From positions 1 to 64,000 of the forward strand of contig OY727100.1 in assembly GCA_963402885.1 (NCBI GenBank): a stretch of DNA of 64,000 nt, given 5' to 3'. The translations under genes were made by a program, and so were the position numbers. This document shows, piece after piece, positions 27,917 to 38,600 of this stretch (the stretch's first letter is position 1; every line of letters starts with the position of its first letter). The DNA comes from Antedon bifida. Taxonomy: Eukaryota; Echinodermata; Crinoidea; Comatulida; Antedonidae. The notes below the pieces were generated by a model that was given only the letters and a program-made list of their open reading frames with translations, did no database searches and was not told the origin of the DNA.

Positions 27917-30703
27917 CGAGGCGTCGGGGTGTGGTCATATGGCCACTTTAAAATTGGTGCTATTAATACTTAGTAAAACAACACTAAAAATACGCATTTG
28001 AAATTGCTTTAAAACACGTAATTGCCCGTACTGGGCCGGGGCAAGTGGCACATTTATGGACTGCCAGGACCATTCTACGTCAATTTATACTATTGTGAAC
28101 CCGGCCCGAGGCGTAAGGGTGTGGTCATAATATTGTCACTGTAAAAGTGGTGCTATTAATAATTAGTAAAAAAAACACTAAAAATGCGCATTTTAAATTG
28201 CTTTAAAACACGTACTTGCCCGCACTGGGCCGGGGCAAGTGGCACATTTCTGGAATGCCAGGACCATACTACGTCAATCTATACTATTGTGAACCCGACC
28301 CGAGGCGTCGGGGTGTGGTCATATTGCCACTTTAAAAGTGGTGCTATTAATAATTAGTAAAAAAAACACTAAAAATGCGCATTTTAAATTGCTTTAAAAC
28401 ACGTACTTGCCCGCACTGGGCCGGGGCAAGTGGCACATTTCTGGAATGCTAGGACCATACTACGTCAATCTATACTATTGTGTACCCGGCCCGAGGCGTC
28501 GGGGTGTTGTCATATGGCCACTTTAAAAGTGGTACTATTAATTCTTAGTAAATTAATGCTAAAAATACGCATTTGAAATTGCTTTAAAACACGTACTTGC
28601 CCGCACTGGGCCGGGGCAAGTGGCACGAGGCGTCGGGGTGTGGTCATATTGCCACTTTAAAAGTGGTTATATTAATAATTAGTAAAAAAAGACTAAAAAT
28701 GCGCATTTTAAATTGCTTTAAAACACGTACTTGCCCGCACTGGGCTGGGGCAAGTGGCACATTTCTGGAATGCCAGGACCATACTACGTCAATCTATACT
28801 ATTGTGTACCCGGCCCGAGGCGTCGGGGTGTTGTCATATGGCCACTTTAAAAGTGGTACTATTAATTCTTAGTAAATTAATGCTAAAAATACGCATTTGA
28901 AATTGCTTTAAAACACGTACTTGCCCGCACTGGGCCGGGGCAAGTGGCACATTTATGGAATGCCAGGACCATTCTACATCAATTTATACTATTGTGAACC
29001 CGGCCCGAGGCGTCGGGGTGTGGTCATATTGCCACTTTAAAAGTGGTGCTATTAATACTTAGTAAAAAAACAATAAAAATACGCATTTTAAATTGCTTTA
29101 AAACACGTACTTGCCCGCACTGGGCTGAGGCAAGTGGCATATTTCTGGAATGCGAGGACCATACTACGTCAATCTATACTATCATGAACCCGGCCCGAGG
29201 CGTCGGGGTGTGGTCATATGGCCACTTTAAAAGTGGTGTTTAGTAAAATAACACTAAAAAGACGCATTTTAAATTGCTTTAAAATCCGTACTTGCCCGCA
29301 CTGGGCCGGGGCAAGTGGCACATTTCTGGAATGCCAGAACCATACTACGTCAATCTATACTATTGTGTACGCGGCCCGAGGCGTCGGGGTGTGGTCAAAA
29401 TGGCCACTTTAAAAGTGGTGCTAATAATACGGTACTTAGTAAAATAACACTAAAAAGACGCATTTTAAATTGCTTTAAAACCCGTACTTGCCCGCACTGA
29501 GCCGGGGCAAGTAGCACATTTCTGGAAAGCCAGGACCATACTACGTCAATCTATACTATTGTGTACCCGGCCCGAGGCGTCGGGGTGTGGTCATATGGGG
29601 CCACTTTAAAAGTGGTGTTTACTAAATTATTGCTAAAAATACGCATTTTAAATTGCTTTAAAATCCGTACTTGCCCGCACTGGGCCGGGGCATGTGGCAC
29701 ATTTCTGGAATGCCAGGACCATACTTCGTCAATCTATACTATTGTGTACCCGGCCCGAGGCGTCGAGGTGTGGTCATATGGCCACTTTGAAAGTGGTGTT
29801 TACTAAATTAATGCTAAAAATACGCATTTTAAATTGCTTTAAAATCCGTACTTGCCCGCACTGGGCCGGGGCAAGTGGCACATTTCTGGAATACCAGGAC
29901 CATACTACGTCAATCTATACTATTGTGTACTCGGTCCGATCCGAGTCGTCTGGGTGTGGTCATATGGCCACTTTAAAAGTGGTGTTTACTAAATTAATAC
30001 TAAAAATACGCATTTTAAATTGCTTTAAACCCGTACTTGCCCGCACTGGGCCGGGGCAAGTAGCACATTTATGGAATGCCAGGACCATACTACGTCAATC
30101 TATACTATTGTGTACCCGGCCCGAGGCGTCGGGGTGTGGTCATATGGCCACTTTAAAAGTGGTGCTATTAATTCTTAGTAAATTATTGCTAAAAATACGC
30201 ATTTGAAATTGCTTTAAAATACGTACTTGCCCGCACTGGGCCGGGGCAAGTGGCACATTTATGGAATGCCAGGACCATTCTACATCAATTTATACTATTG
30301 TGAACCCGGTCCGACGCGTCGGGGTGTGGTCATATTGCCACTTTAAAAGTGGTGCTATTAATACTTAGTAAAACAAGGCCAACAGCCATAAGTCGCGTGC
30401 TAAAACGCATAGTGATACCAGACCGACCGACCGACATAGTGAACTATAGAGTCGCGTTCACGCGACTAAAAACACTACAAATACGCATTTTAAATTGCTT
30501 TAAAACACGTACTTGCCCGCACTGGGCCGGGGCAAGTGACACATTTCCTGAAAGCCAGTACCATACTACGTCAATCTATACTATCGTGAACCCGGCCCGA
30601 GGTGCGGGGTGTGGTCATATTGCCACTTTAAAAGTGGTGCTATTAATACTTAGTAAAAAAACACTAAAAATACGCATTTTAAATTGCTTTAAAACACGTA
30701 CTT
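27917..30703 (-). repeat. 181/190 bp satellite array, inverted orientation
   Basis: About 14 units that are the reverse complement of the array left of the LINE, with the same conserved dyads. One unit is cut short at 28626, where GTGGCAC joins directly to GAGGCGTCGGGG. A foreign segment interrupts a unit at about 30375-30470. The array ends at 30703 in the middle of a unit. Confidence 0.93.
30375..30470. mobile_element. ~96 bp insertion in the satellite, miniature-element remnant
   Basis: The segment breaks a unit between TTAGTAAAACA and AACACTACAAATACGC. It has inverted short ends, AGTCGCGT near 30390 and ACGCGACT near 30460, a GACC/GACA-rich middle with repeated CCGA, and an internal hairpin GTCGCGTtcACGCGAC. 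It is probably a fragment of a DNA element; the family is not identified. Confidence 0.5.
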
Positions 30704-30945
30704 AACGCATATTTTATTGTTATTTTGTACCCTTACTTTTCTGTTTTACCTTTATCATTATTTAGATGTAATTTTTATAATTTTTAGTGCTTTATTCTTT
30801 TAACACTTGTTACGGATTTTATTTTTTTTATATTCTGTTTTAGCAATTTTAGGCCTATATTTTTTTAATATTTTGAATTGTGTATATATAATGTATTGTA
30901 TTTGAAATTTGTGATTTTGACGAAATAAATGAATGAATCTGGGGT
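30704..30945 (+). mobile_element. AT-rich tail resembling a LINE 3' end
   Basis: T-rich DNA ending in GACGAAATAAATGAATGAAT. This combines a polyadenylation-like signal with a short tandem tail of the sort seen at 3' ends of CR1/L2-group elements. There is no coding region upstream because the satellite abuts it. A similar terminus lies at about 61915-61945 in a DHX38 intron. Confidence 0.4.
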
Positions 30946-31871
30946 GATTTGTTCTTTATTCATTTATTCATTATACCATGGTATGTGGGATAGTCCTTGT
31001 TTAACATTGGTTGTAGGTCTAGTAATGCTCTGTGTAGTTCAGTATCCTCATTTTCATGTATTACTGTATACGTCCGTCTTTATAAGTAAAATAATATCGT
31101 CAGTGTGTATGTTATCTACGTGCACATCGTTAGCGTTTGGTATTTGATGGCTTTACCCATATTGTAAAAATACTGGAAATTGGGCTCCGTGGTAGATATC
31201 TGTATTTGCTTGGCATTCGATCCATGACCTATATAGTCCCAGATTTCCTACCACTTTTCCTTTCTTTTTACTTGGTTTGTCTGCCATAACGCTATCGTGC
31301 TTGCTTGTGTATTTGCATATGAATGAATAGTGGTACGATTTCTATAGGCAGAAGACAATAGACATTATGTGTTGCCTAACACAACAACGCTTCGCTCTGA
31401 TTGGCCGATTTAAAGGCCGAAGAGACGCGGTATTATTGCCCTAACCCTAACCCTAGGTATAGTCCTTATGGTACAAGCTTTGTCTATCCGTGGGCCTGGG
31501 TGTAGAAGGTCTTAATCACTTGAATATAGTAATTCTCTGTAATAAAAAAAAAAGTGTACTTTCCTTTATTTGAGTTCCAGTTTCATTAGGCCTACTAGTA
31601 AATCCAGATCCCAATAAAAGTCCAAAAGGTGTAAAATAACATAAATAAACGGGAGCTGATTTTGTTCACTATCAACTGCTCTCATAAGTCCCAATTTATT
31701 TTTAAATTTGAAAAAAATGGATTTGCACACAGTGAGTCATTGCTTCGGACCTCGAGCAATATGTTTGCACACAGTATTTTATTTATGTACGAACAAAAAA
31801 AAACGTTGGCTACCCTAAATCTGAATAAAACGGCCTTAAATTATGTTTACGCTTCCAGGGGATTTACCCCT
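30946..31871. other. Gene-free unique-looking DNA
   Basis: I see no convincing gene. Short open frames (30929-31147 and 31662-31907 on the plus strand) have no recognisable domain and no splice context. A three-unit interstitial telomeric tract sits at 31440-31455. Confidence 0.5.
31440..31455. repeat. Short interstitial telomeric repeat
   Basis: CCCTAACCCTAACCCTA is embedded in otherwise non-repetitive sequence about 31 kb from the tip. Its orientation matches the terminal telomere. It is too short to tell an old telomere junction from a repair scar. Confidence 0.7.
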
Positions 31872-32311
31872 CCCCGCGCCCTTTGTGGCCCCTGGCTCCC
31901 AGCCTAATGATGCTCGCTTCGCATTAGGTGACTCCCCCGCGCCCTTTGTGGCCCCTGGCTCCCAGCCTAGTGATGGATCGCTTCGCATTAGGTGACTCCC
32001 CCGTGCCCTTTGTGGCCCCTGGCTCCCAGCCTAGTGATGCTCGCTTCGCATTAGGTGACTCCCCCGCGCCCTTTGTGGTCCCTGGCTCCAAGCCTAGTGA
32101 TGCTCGCTTCGCATTAGGTGACTCCCCCGCGCCCTTTGTGGCCCCTGGCTCCAAGCCCAGTGATGCTCGCTTCGCATTAGGTGACTACCCCGCGCCCTTT
32201 GTGGCCCCTAGCTCCCAGCCTAGTGATGCTCGCTTCGCATTAGGTGACTCCCCCGCGCCCTTTGTGGCCCCTGGCTCCCAGCCTAGTGATGCTCGCTTCG
32301 CATTAGGTGAC
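31872..32311. repeat. 63 bp minisatellite, ~7 copies
   Basis: The GC-rich unit contains GATGCTCGCTTCGCATTAGG and CGCGCCCTTTGTGGCCCCTG. The unit length is divisible by three, so reading frames stay open on both strands (a 21-residue repeat on the plus strand, 31928-32347). I see no start context or splice sites that would make it a gene. Two copies reappear at 33590-33732. Confidence 0.9.
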
Positions 32312-32384
32312 GAAAAACATATTCGTTTTATTGATAATAGAAGCTAAATACGTTTATCAATAATAGTTCTGGCGAGTTCCACTG

Positions 32385-32446
32385 TAGCTCAGAGCCGGGG
32401 AAGACCCGTGCATTGGATGGTTATCCACTGTCGGTGGTTTGAGCAC
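32385..32446 (+). other. tRNA-like pol III promoter pair, possible SINE head
   Basis: TAGCTCAGAGCCGG (32385-32398) fits the tRNA A box. GGTTTGAGCAC (32436-32446) matches the B-box consensus at 8 of 11 positions. The spacing suits a tRNA-derived SINE head. No cloverleaf tRNA can be folded with confidence, and no tail is obvious before the foldback arm that starts at about 32487. Confidence 0.3.
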
Positions 32447-32486
32447 AGGTGAAGAAATTGAGATTCAGTCACTAATACACACAGCA

Positions 32487-33384
32487 GGGTGTGTAGAAAG
32501 CGACGACCTCGAATTGGACGACCCCAACGACCCGGGCGACCTCGAATTGGACGACCTAGAATTGGACGACCCATAACACGAAACCGACGACCCCTATAGC
32601 CTAGCCTAGCCTAGGCCTAAGTGTGGTATAACATCCCGAAGGCGAACATAGCCAAAGATCTTTAAACCATACCTTATATAATACTCGCAAGCAATTGCAA
32701 TTGATTGAAAAAAGAAAAATCAAAACAGAAATATCGCCATTTGATACTGAATGTGTCGACACGAACAAACGAACAGATATGGAACGCCAGGAGTGCATCA
32801 TTAAAACTGCATTCGACTCGATTAGCACACGAAATATCATAAACATGGTAAACCTTTTTCAGCGGCGGGTAAGTTTTGACCGTATACAATGCATATGTGA
32901 AATGTATTGTAAAGCTTTCTTATGGCCCTCCCCATGCACATGTTCGCAACACGCTGCTTGGTAGGCCTATAGTGTTCGTTATAAGAAGACGAGATGTAAT
33001 TATACGTCCATGGTTTAACCATGTAATGTATAATATTTATTTCTTTTTAATTTATATTTATGTCGAATGCAGTTTTAATGATGCACTCTTGGCGTTCCAT
33101 ATCTGTTCGTTTGTTCGTGTCGATACATTCAGTATCAAATGGCGATATTTCTGTATTTTTTCAATCAATTGCTTGCTTGCGAGTATTAATTATATAAGAT
33201 GGTTTAAAGATCTTTGGCTATGTTCGGCTTCGGGATGTTATACCACACTTAGGCCTAGGCTAGGCTAGGCTATAGGGGTCGTCGGTTTCGTGTTAATGGG
33301 TCGTCCAATTCTAGGTCGTCCAATTCGAGGTCGCCCGGGTCGTTGGGGTCGTCCAATTCGAGGTCGTCGCTTTCTACACACCCA
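32487..33384. mobile_element. Foldback element with ~330 bp inverted arms
   Basis: The left arm (32487-32817) and right arm (33062-33384) are near-identical inverted copies. Both carry the repeated GACCTCGAATTGGACGACC block and the string TAGCCTAGCCTAGGCCTA or its complement. The spacer is about 244 bp. Differences between arms are small indels and a few substitutions. Open frames crossing the arms (for example 32695-32964 plus and 32876-33268 plus) have no known domain, and I do not call genes. Confidence 0.85.
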
Positions 33385-33589
33385 CACACAGCATTGTCAT
33401 TTTTTTCAGTAACTTGCCTTTGGATTTTTATATGAAGGGCTAGTGTTGCCTAAAAGCTCTGGTAATTTGTCTGGCTGGTCTACCTTATCGTTTTGATTTA
33501 GATTTTTGCTTAATTTATTTTGTATCTCCATTGAGAATAAACGTCATTATGAAAAAAACTAGTATTTACTCTAAATTTAACACAAATTG

Positions 33590-33732
33590 CTCCAAGCCCA
33601 GTGATGCTCGCTTCGCATTAGGTGACTCCCCCGCGCCCTTTGTGGTCCCTGGCTCCAAGCCTAGTGATGCTCGCTTCGCATTAGGTGACTCCCCCGCGCC
33701 CTTTGTGGCCCCTGGCTCCAAGCCCAGTATTT
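33590..33732. repeat. Two-unit copy of the 63 bp minisatellite between 29 bp direct repeats
   Basis: The segment reproduces, in order, the variant units found in the main array around 32040-32160 (the GTGGTCCC unit followed by the GTGGCCCC unit). It is bounded by identical 29 bp direct repeats at 33561-33589 and 33733-33761. This looks like one insertion copied from the array 1.5 kb away. Confidence 0.85.
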
Positions 33733-34145
33733 AGTATTTACTCTAAATTTAACACAAATTGTTTACTTCTGAGCATTACGCTTTTTGTTTTATCAAGGTA
33801 AACATATCCAGCAATTAGCCAACTTCAAATAAATTTGGACATGTTTTAGGCCATTTTGAGCATTTCGATCAAACTGTTTTACAGCAAAACATTAATATTT
33901 ACAGAATAGCCTCAAATCACATTTTGAAAAGTTCCATCCATCGCTTATTTACTGAAAGAAGGATATTTCATTTTTTGTCCAAAGTTCAAAATCTTTTATT
34001 ACAATCAATTGTGATTAATTGTATTACAATATAAAAAGAGATTAAAAAGATTAAAAACAATAATGAGTGTCAAGATGGCGAAGACGGGTTAAGGTGGTCC
34101 AGGTAGGGTCAAGATGGTCCAAGGCTATCAAGACATTCAAGATGG

Positions 34146-34694
34146 TTAAAGATGTATTGTCCCTTGAAACACAAAAAATGAAGGTCAAAATATTCTAAAT
34201 TTAAATTGGCCATATCAAAGTAATATTAAAGTTATTCACTTTAGGTCGAAAATTTGAGCCAAAAACAACAAGTTTACATAATTAACAGGTAAATTAATTT
34301 GATTACATTTCGCCTGAAAAATCGTCGCGAGCAAAAGTAAACAAAGATTTCAAACCACGAGTATGCATTATGCATGATGCTAATTAGGATTGTTTACAAC
34401 TCGTCACGGTTGAGAAGGTGCTTTCACACAAATCGCAAAGAAATTCTATGATTATGCATACAGATGATCCAAACAAGCGCGTTGCATTATGAGATGTTTT
34501 GATCGAAAACTTTGACTGGAAGTCAGTTATTTTTTGAAAAAAAAATGTCTATATTTCAGTAAAATGATTTTTTTTTCGACTAATTTTTGGTGAAAGTTAA
34601 TAACTATTATGATACTTCAAAATGACCCACTTTTTTTCGAAATCTTTTTTTAAAAATTTTTTTGGAATTAGTCAAAGGGACAATACATCTTTAA
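34146..34694. mobile_element. TTAA-flanked MITE, ~550 bp
   Basis: TTAA at 34146-34149 and 34691-34694 bounds an AT-rich segment with terminal inverted repeats AGATGTATTGTCCCTT. It has no coding capacity. TTAA target duplications are typical of the piggyBac and Kolobok superfamilies; the termini do not let me choose between them. The host sequence on both sides is a degenerate GGTCAAGATGGTCCAAGGC-type repeat (about 34070-34145 and 34700-34880). Confidence 0.75.
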
Positions 34695-34771
34695 ATGGTC
34701 CAACACGGTGTGTGTCAAGATGGCGAAGACGGGTCAAGGTGGTCCAAGGCGATCAGGACATTCAAGATGGT

Positions 34772-34817
34772 TTAAATCAGGGAATTGTAAAATTATTTTA
34801 CAACTCCCTGGTTAAAT
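34772..34817. mobile_element. 46 bp palindromic micro-insertion with TTAAAT direct repeats
   Basis: The core at 34778-34811 is nearly a perfect hairpin (CAGGGAATTGTAAAAT against ATTTTACAACTCCCTG). It is flanked by TTAAAT on both sides (34772-34777 and 34812-34817). It lies in the same GGTCCAAGGCGATCAAG-type simple repeat as the neighbouring MITE, so the insertion is easy to see. Confidence 0.6.
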
Positions 34818-34889
34818 GGTCCAAGGCGATCAAGATGGGTCAAGTTGCTCAAGGCAGTAAATACGTTAAAGGACGTCAAGACCCATAAG

Positions 34890-35616
34890 TCAAACATATA
34901 TATATACAGTAATAAGCTCATGATATTTAATAACAAATACTAGTAAGGACTAACACAAAATATCATTACAACACTAAGATACTGTGAGTGTAAATCAGTT
35001 TTATAAAAAAAAAGTGTAAACAAGATTATAGATAATATACAACTTTGGAATATTTTATCAGTTGGAAATTTATAAATATTTTTCAATAATAATTTAAAGC
35101 ATGAAGAGTAATATGTAATATGTTCAGTGTATTCTACAACTATATAAGATAAATAACGATATTTTTCAACAACAAAGAAGCTGTTTATATGCATGGAATC
35201 CACCAGTCTTCTTGTCTACTTTTGTAAGAAACGCATTCGTTCAGCTGCAAAACCTACAAAGTACTGTAACTATGAGACACTTTTAAAGCAGGGCTTACGT
35301 CTGAACTCAGTGCAACTGAACTGAAGGGTAATAGTTGCACAAGAGTGCTTAAATGCCAAATTTTCAAGTATAGTTGTATACGAAACAGTATAATAATATG
35401 GTAACATCGAATTTATCAACACCATGTATGTTGACATATTTTGTGTTACTTTGAGTTGCAATCAGTTGAATTCAATTACTCAAAGCATGTTGGGTTGAGT
35501 TCCATGTTGACATAAGCCCATCTTTACCCATTAAATAACCTAGATGTTTTAATTACATCTGCTAGCAACCTTTCCAATTAGTAGTTTGTATTCTAACTGA
35601 GTAAGTGGCATAAAAA
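34890..35616. other. Intergenic, probable TMEM231 3' flank
   Basis: AT-rich with no gene seen. On the minus strand the nearest polyadenylation-like hexamer after the TMEM231 stop is ATTAAA at 35548-35553, about 64 nt downstream. It is a weak candidate. Confidence 0.4.
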
Positions 35617-38600
35617 CTATTTTTTTAGAGGCTTTTCAACAATTGAATCAATTACCTGATTTTGGAATGCAAAAGTTTTTAGGCGACCAATAATCATAAT
35701 AAAAATAAGAAGAACAGAGACATACTGAATCCAACCCCACTTGATGACATACCAAAAGCCAGGAATATATGTAAACATTATTAAGGAAACAATATTATGT
35801 AAAATTACCTATTGTATCGTTAATTGTCAGCTTGTTTTTAGGCCTATGAATAAGTATGAAATATAATAATGGAAAGGATATGGAATAAGTTCTTGAGGAT
35901 ATCGAATAACACCCTTAATCTCAAAATGTTGTGAAGTCGCTCTATCTGCTATCCACACAGGATACTCGCAAACAAAACTGGTTGTCACTGTAGGTATTAT
36001 GAAAATAAATAATTACTATATTTACACTAAACATTTGTTTTAAGGAGGGATTTAGTAATTTTATGTTTAATATAGAGGAAAATGAATTTTTCCCAAAACA
36101 TTGAACACTCACATAATAAATTAAAATGTTGTGGTTTCAATTCTACTTTTTCTGCATACATTACACCCTTACAATTTACTAGAGAATACAAATTTTATAC
36201 AAAATTATTTTAATGGGGAAAAAATATTTTAAAAATAAAACAAAAAGGATTTACCATTTCTTTCCAAATATTTACTAAAAATATTCTTTAGTTGATAATC
36301 AGTAGAAAATATGCTTTCCTTATTAATGACAGGAACCTAGTAACAAAAACATTTGTTAGTACTACAAATCATTATTATTTATTTCCAGTATCTTATCAGT
36401 TCAAATAATTGATTGTAATTGAATTCATCTTTAACACTTCATTTTCTTTTATTTACTCTCTATATGAAGATAAAATAGACTAGTATAGTACTTACATTGT
36501 ATCTAACATCAGAACCTTTATGAGCAAGTGGAGACTTGAGCCGCAATTGTAATTCACCATCTGTAATTAATTCAGCACCACTAATTGGTGAGTTATGGTA
36601 AATATATGCCATTGATTCCATTTTTAATTTTGTTTGTCTCTGTAAGAAAAACAAAATACATTTTCTTATTAATACTTCTTAAACTCATTATCCGTTGTAT
36701 AGCATGGGTAGATTGATTTTTTGACGCACTGTTGCTAGAACTTGGCACTTAACGTCGCATGGTCTAACCACCCGCTGAAGTTTTCACCCTATAGAATATG
36801 ATTTTATTGCTAAGAGGGGCTTTTAAGCACTGAGTGCTTTGCCTCGATCCCGTAGATGAAAGTGTACGGGAAACAAGTAAATGACCAAACTTGGGTTGAG
36901 ATTGTAAACAAGCAATATTAACTTTGCATACTGCAGGTTTTTCAGAAAATCATAATTTTTATATGCTGGAGTTTATTTAGTGGACGGTAATGGGGTGTGA
37001 AAATGACCACATTAAACCGGTTTGAAGCCTAAATGGGATTGAACATTTATTTAATTGCAATTAATGATAACGTAATCAACCTTTTTTCTCTTAATTTCAT
37101 AACGACTTTCATAATGACTATTTATATTAATTTTAAAATTTAGCATCTTAACTATTTTGTTAACTTACATGTGCGTAGCCTGTAACTTTTGACGTGCTCG
37201 TATAATGAGGTTTCAAGTTGAAAAGTGAATAAAATATGATGGAATTACTATAAAGGTTGTAAAAAAGAAACCTGACAAAAAGAGTGCAAATTAACGCGCA
37301 GTATGCATGTCAAAATCTGTGCACTCATGGCAATTTTTTAAAAGCTTGAAATTGCCTGAAACATACTCTAATTTCATCGAAAATAAATTTCTAAAATTGT
37401 AAACGCGAACGCATGTGTTATATGCGCTACACACATAATATGACCTGAAATTTAAGAGTACCAAATTATGTATTATTATCATACATGTTTGTAAAGATAA
37501 GATTACAAACATGATTTCGTTAAATCGCAAAATAATGCTAAGGAAGAATAAATAAAGATTTATAAATAAGGTTTATATACATTATCATGCATATATAATT
37601 AAATGGAGGATGTAGCTTAAAACATTTTCACAGCACATACTATACGAGGAACCAAAACAATACCATAGACTGGGAATCCACACAATAGCCTTTTTCACAA
37701 TCAAAATCTCCTTATTACAGAGCAACAATGTCTACTTTAGTGATGTGATACAACATTAGTCTACTAGTACTACTATCATTAGATCACAACCAATCGCAAT
37801 GATATGAATGTCTGATTAGGGTATGAAACGTGACATATTCACTACAAGACTATACTTACATGTAATTGATAATCAAAGATGAGAATAAGTTTTACAGAAA
37901 AAACTTGTTGTGTATCAAGTAATGGAACTTTAATGTTGTAATGTAACTTGTCTGCTTTGCCATCCATGTTGTTGTCCTCTTCTCTTGTCTGTAAATAGTG
38001 ACTAAGGCATTAATGAGATGCAAAGACCACACCTGACATCAAAGGACCACATTATACGTAAATGATAAGGGCATTAATGAGATGCAAAGACCACCCCTGA
38101 CAACAAAGGACCACATTATACATAAATGATAAGGGCATTAATGAGATGCAAAGACCACCCCTGACAACAAAGGACCACATTATACGTAAATGATAAGGGC
38201 ATTAATGAGATGCAAAGATCACCTCTGACAACAAAGGACCACATTATATGTAAATGATAAGGGCATTAATGAGATGCAAAGACAACACCTGACAACAAAG
38301 GACCACATTATATGTAAATGATAAGGGCATTAATGAGATGCAAAGATCACCCCTGACAACAAAGGACCACATTATATGTAAATGATAAGGGCATTAATGA
38401 GATGCAAAGAACACCCCTGACAACAAAGGACCACGTTATACGTAAATGATAAGGGCATTAATGAGATGCAAAGACAACACCTGACAACAAAGGACCACAT
38501 TATACATAAATGATAAGGGCATTAATGAGATGCAAAGACAACACCTGACAACAAAGGACCACATTATACATAAATGATAAGGGCATTAATGAGATGCAAA

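Noticed and set aside
31928-32347. Plus-strand protein of a 21-residue repeat (PFVAPGSQPSDARFALGDSPA-like)
   Set aside because: It comes from a 63 bp minisatellite that is open on both strands. No splice or promoter context.
32695-33268. Overlapping ORFs in the foldback element
   Set aside because: They cross the arms and spacer on both strands with no known domain. Kept only as a note on possible exon capture.
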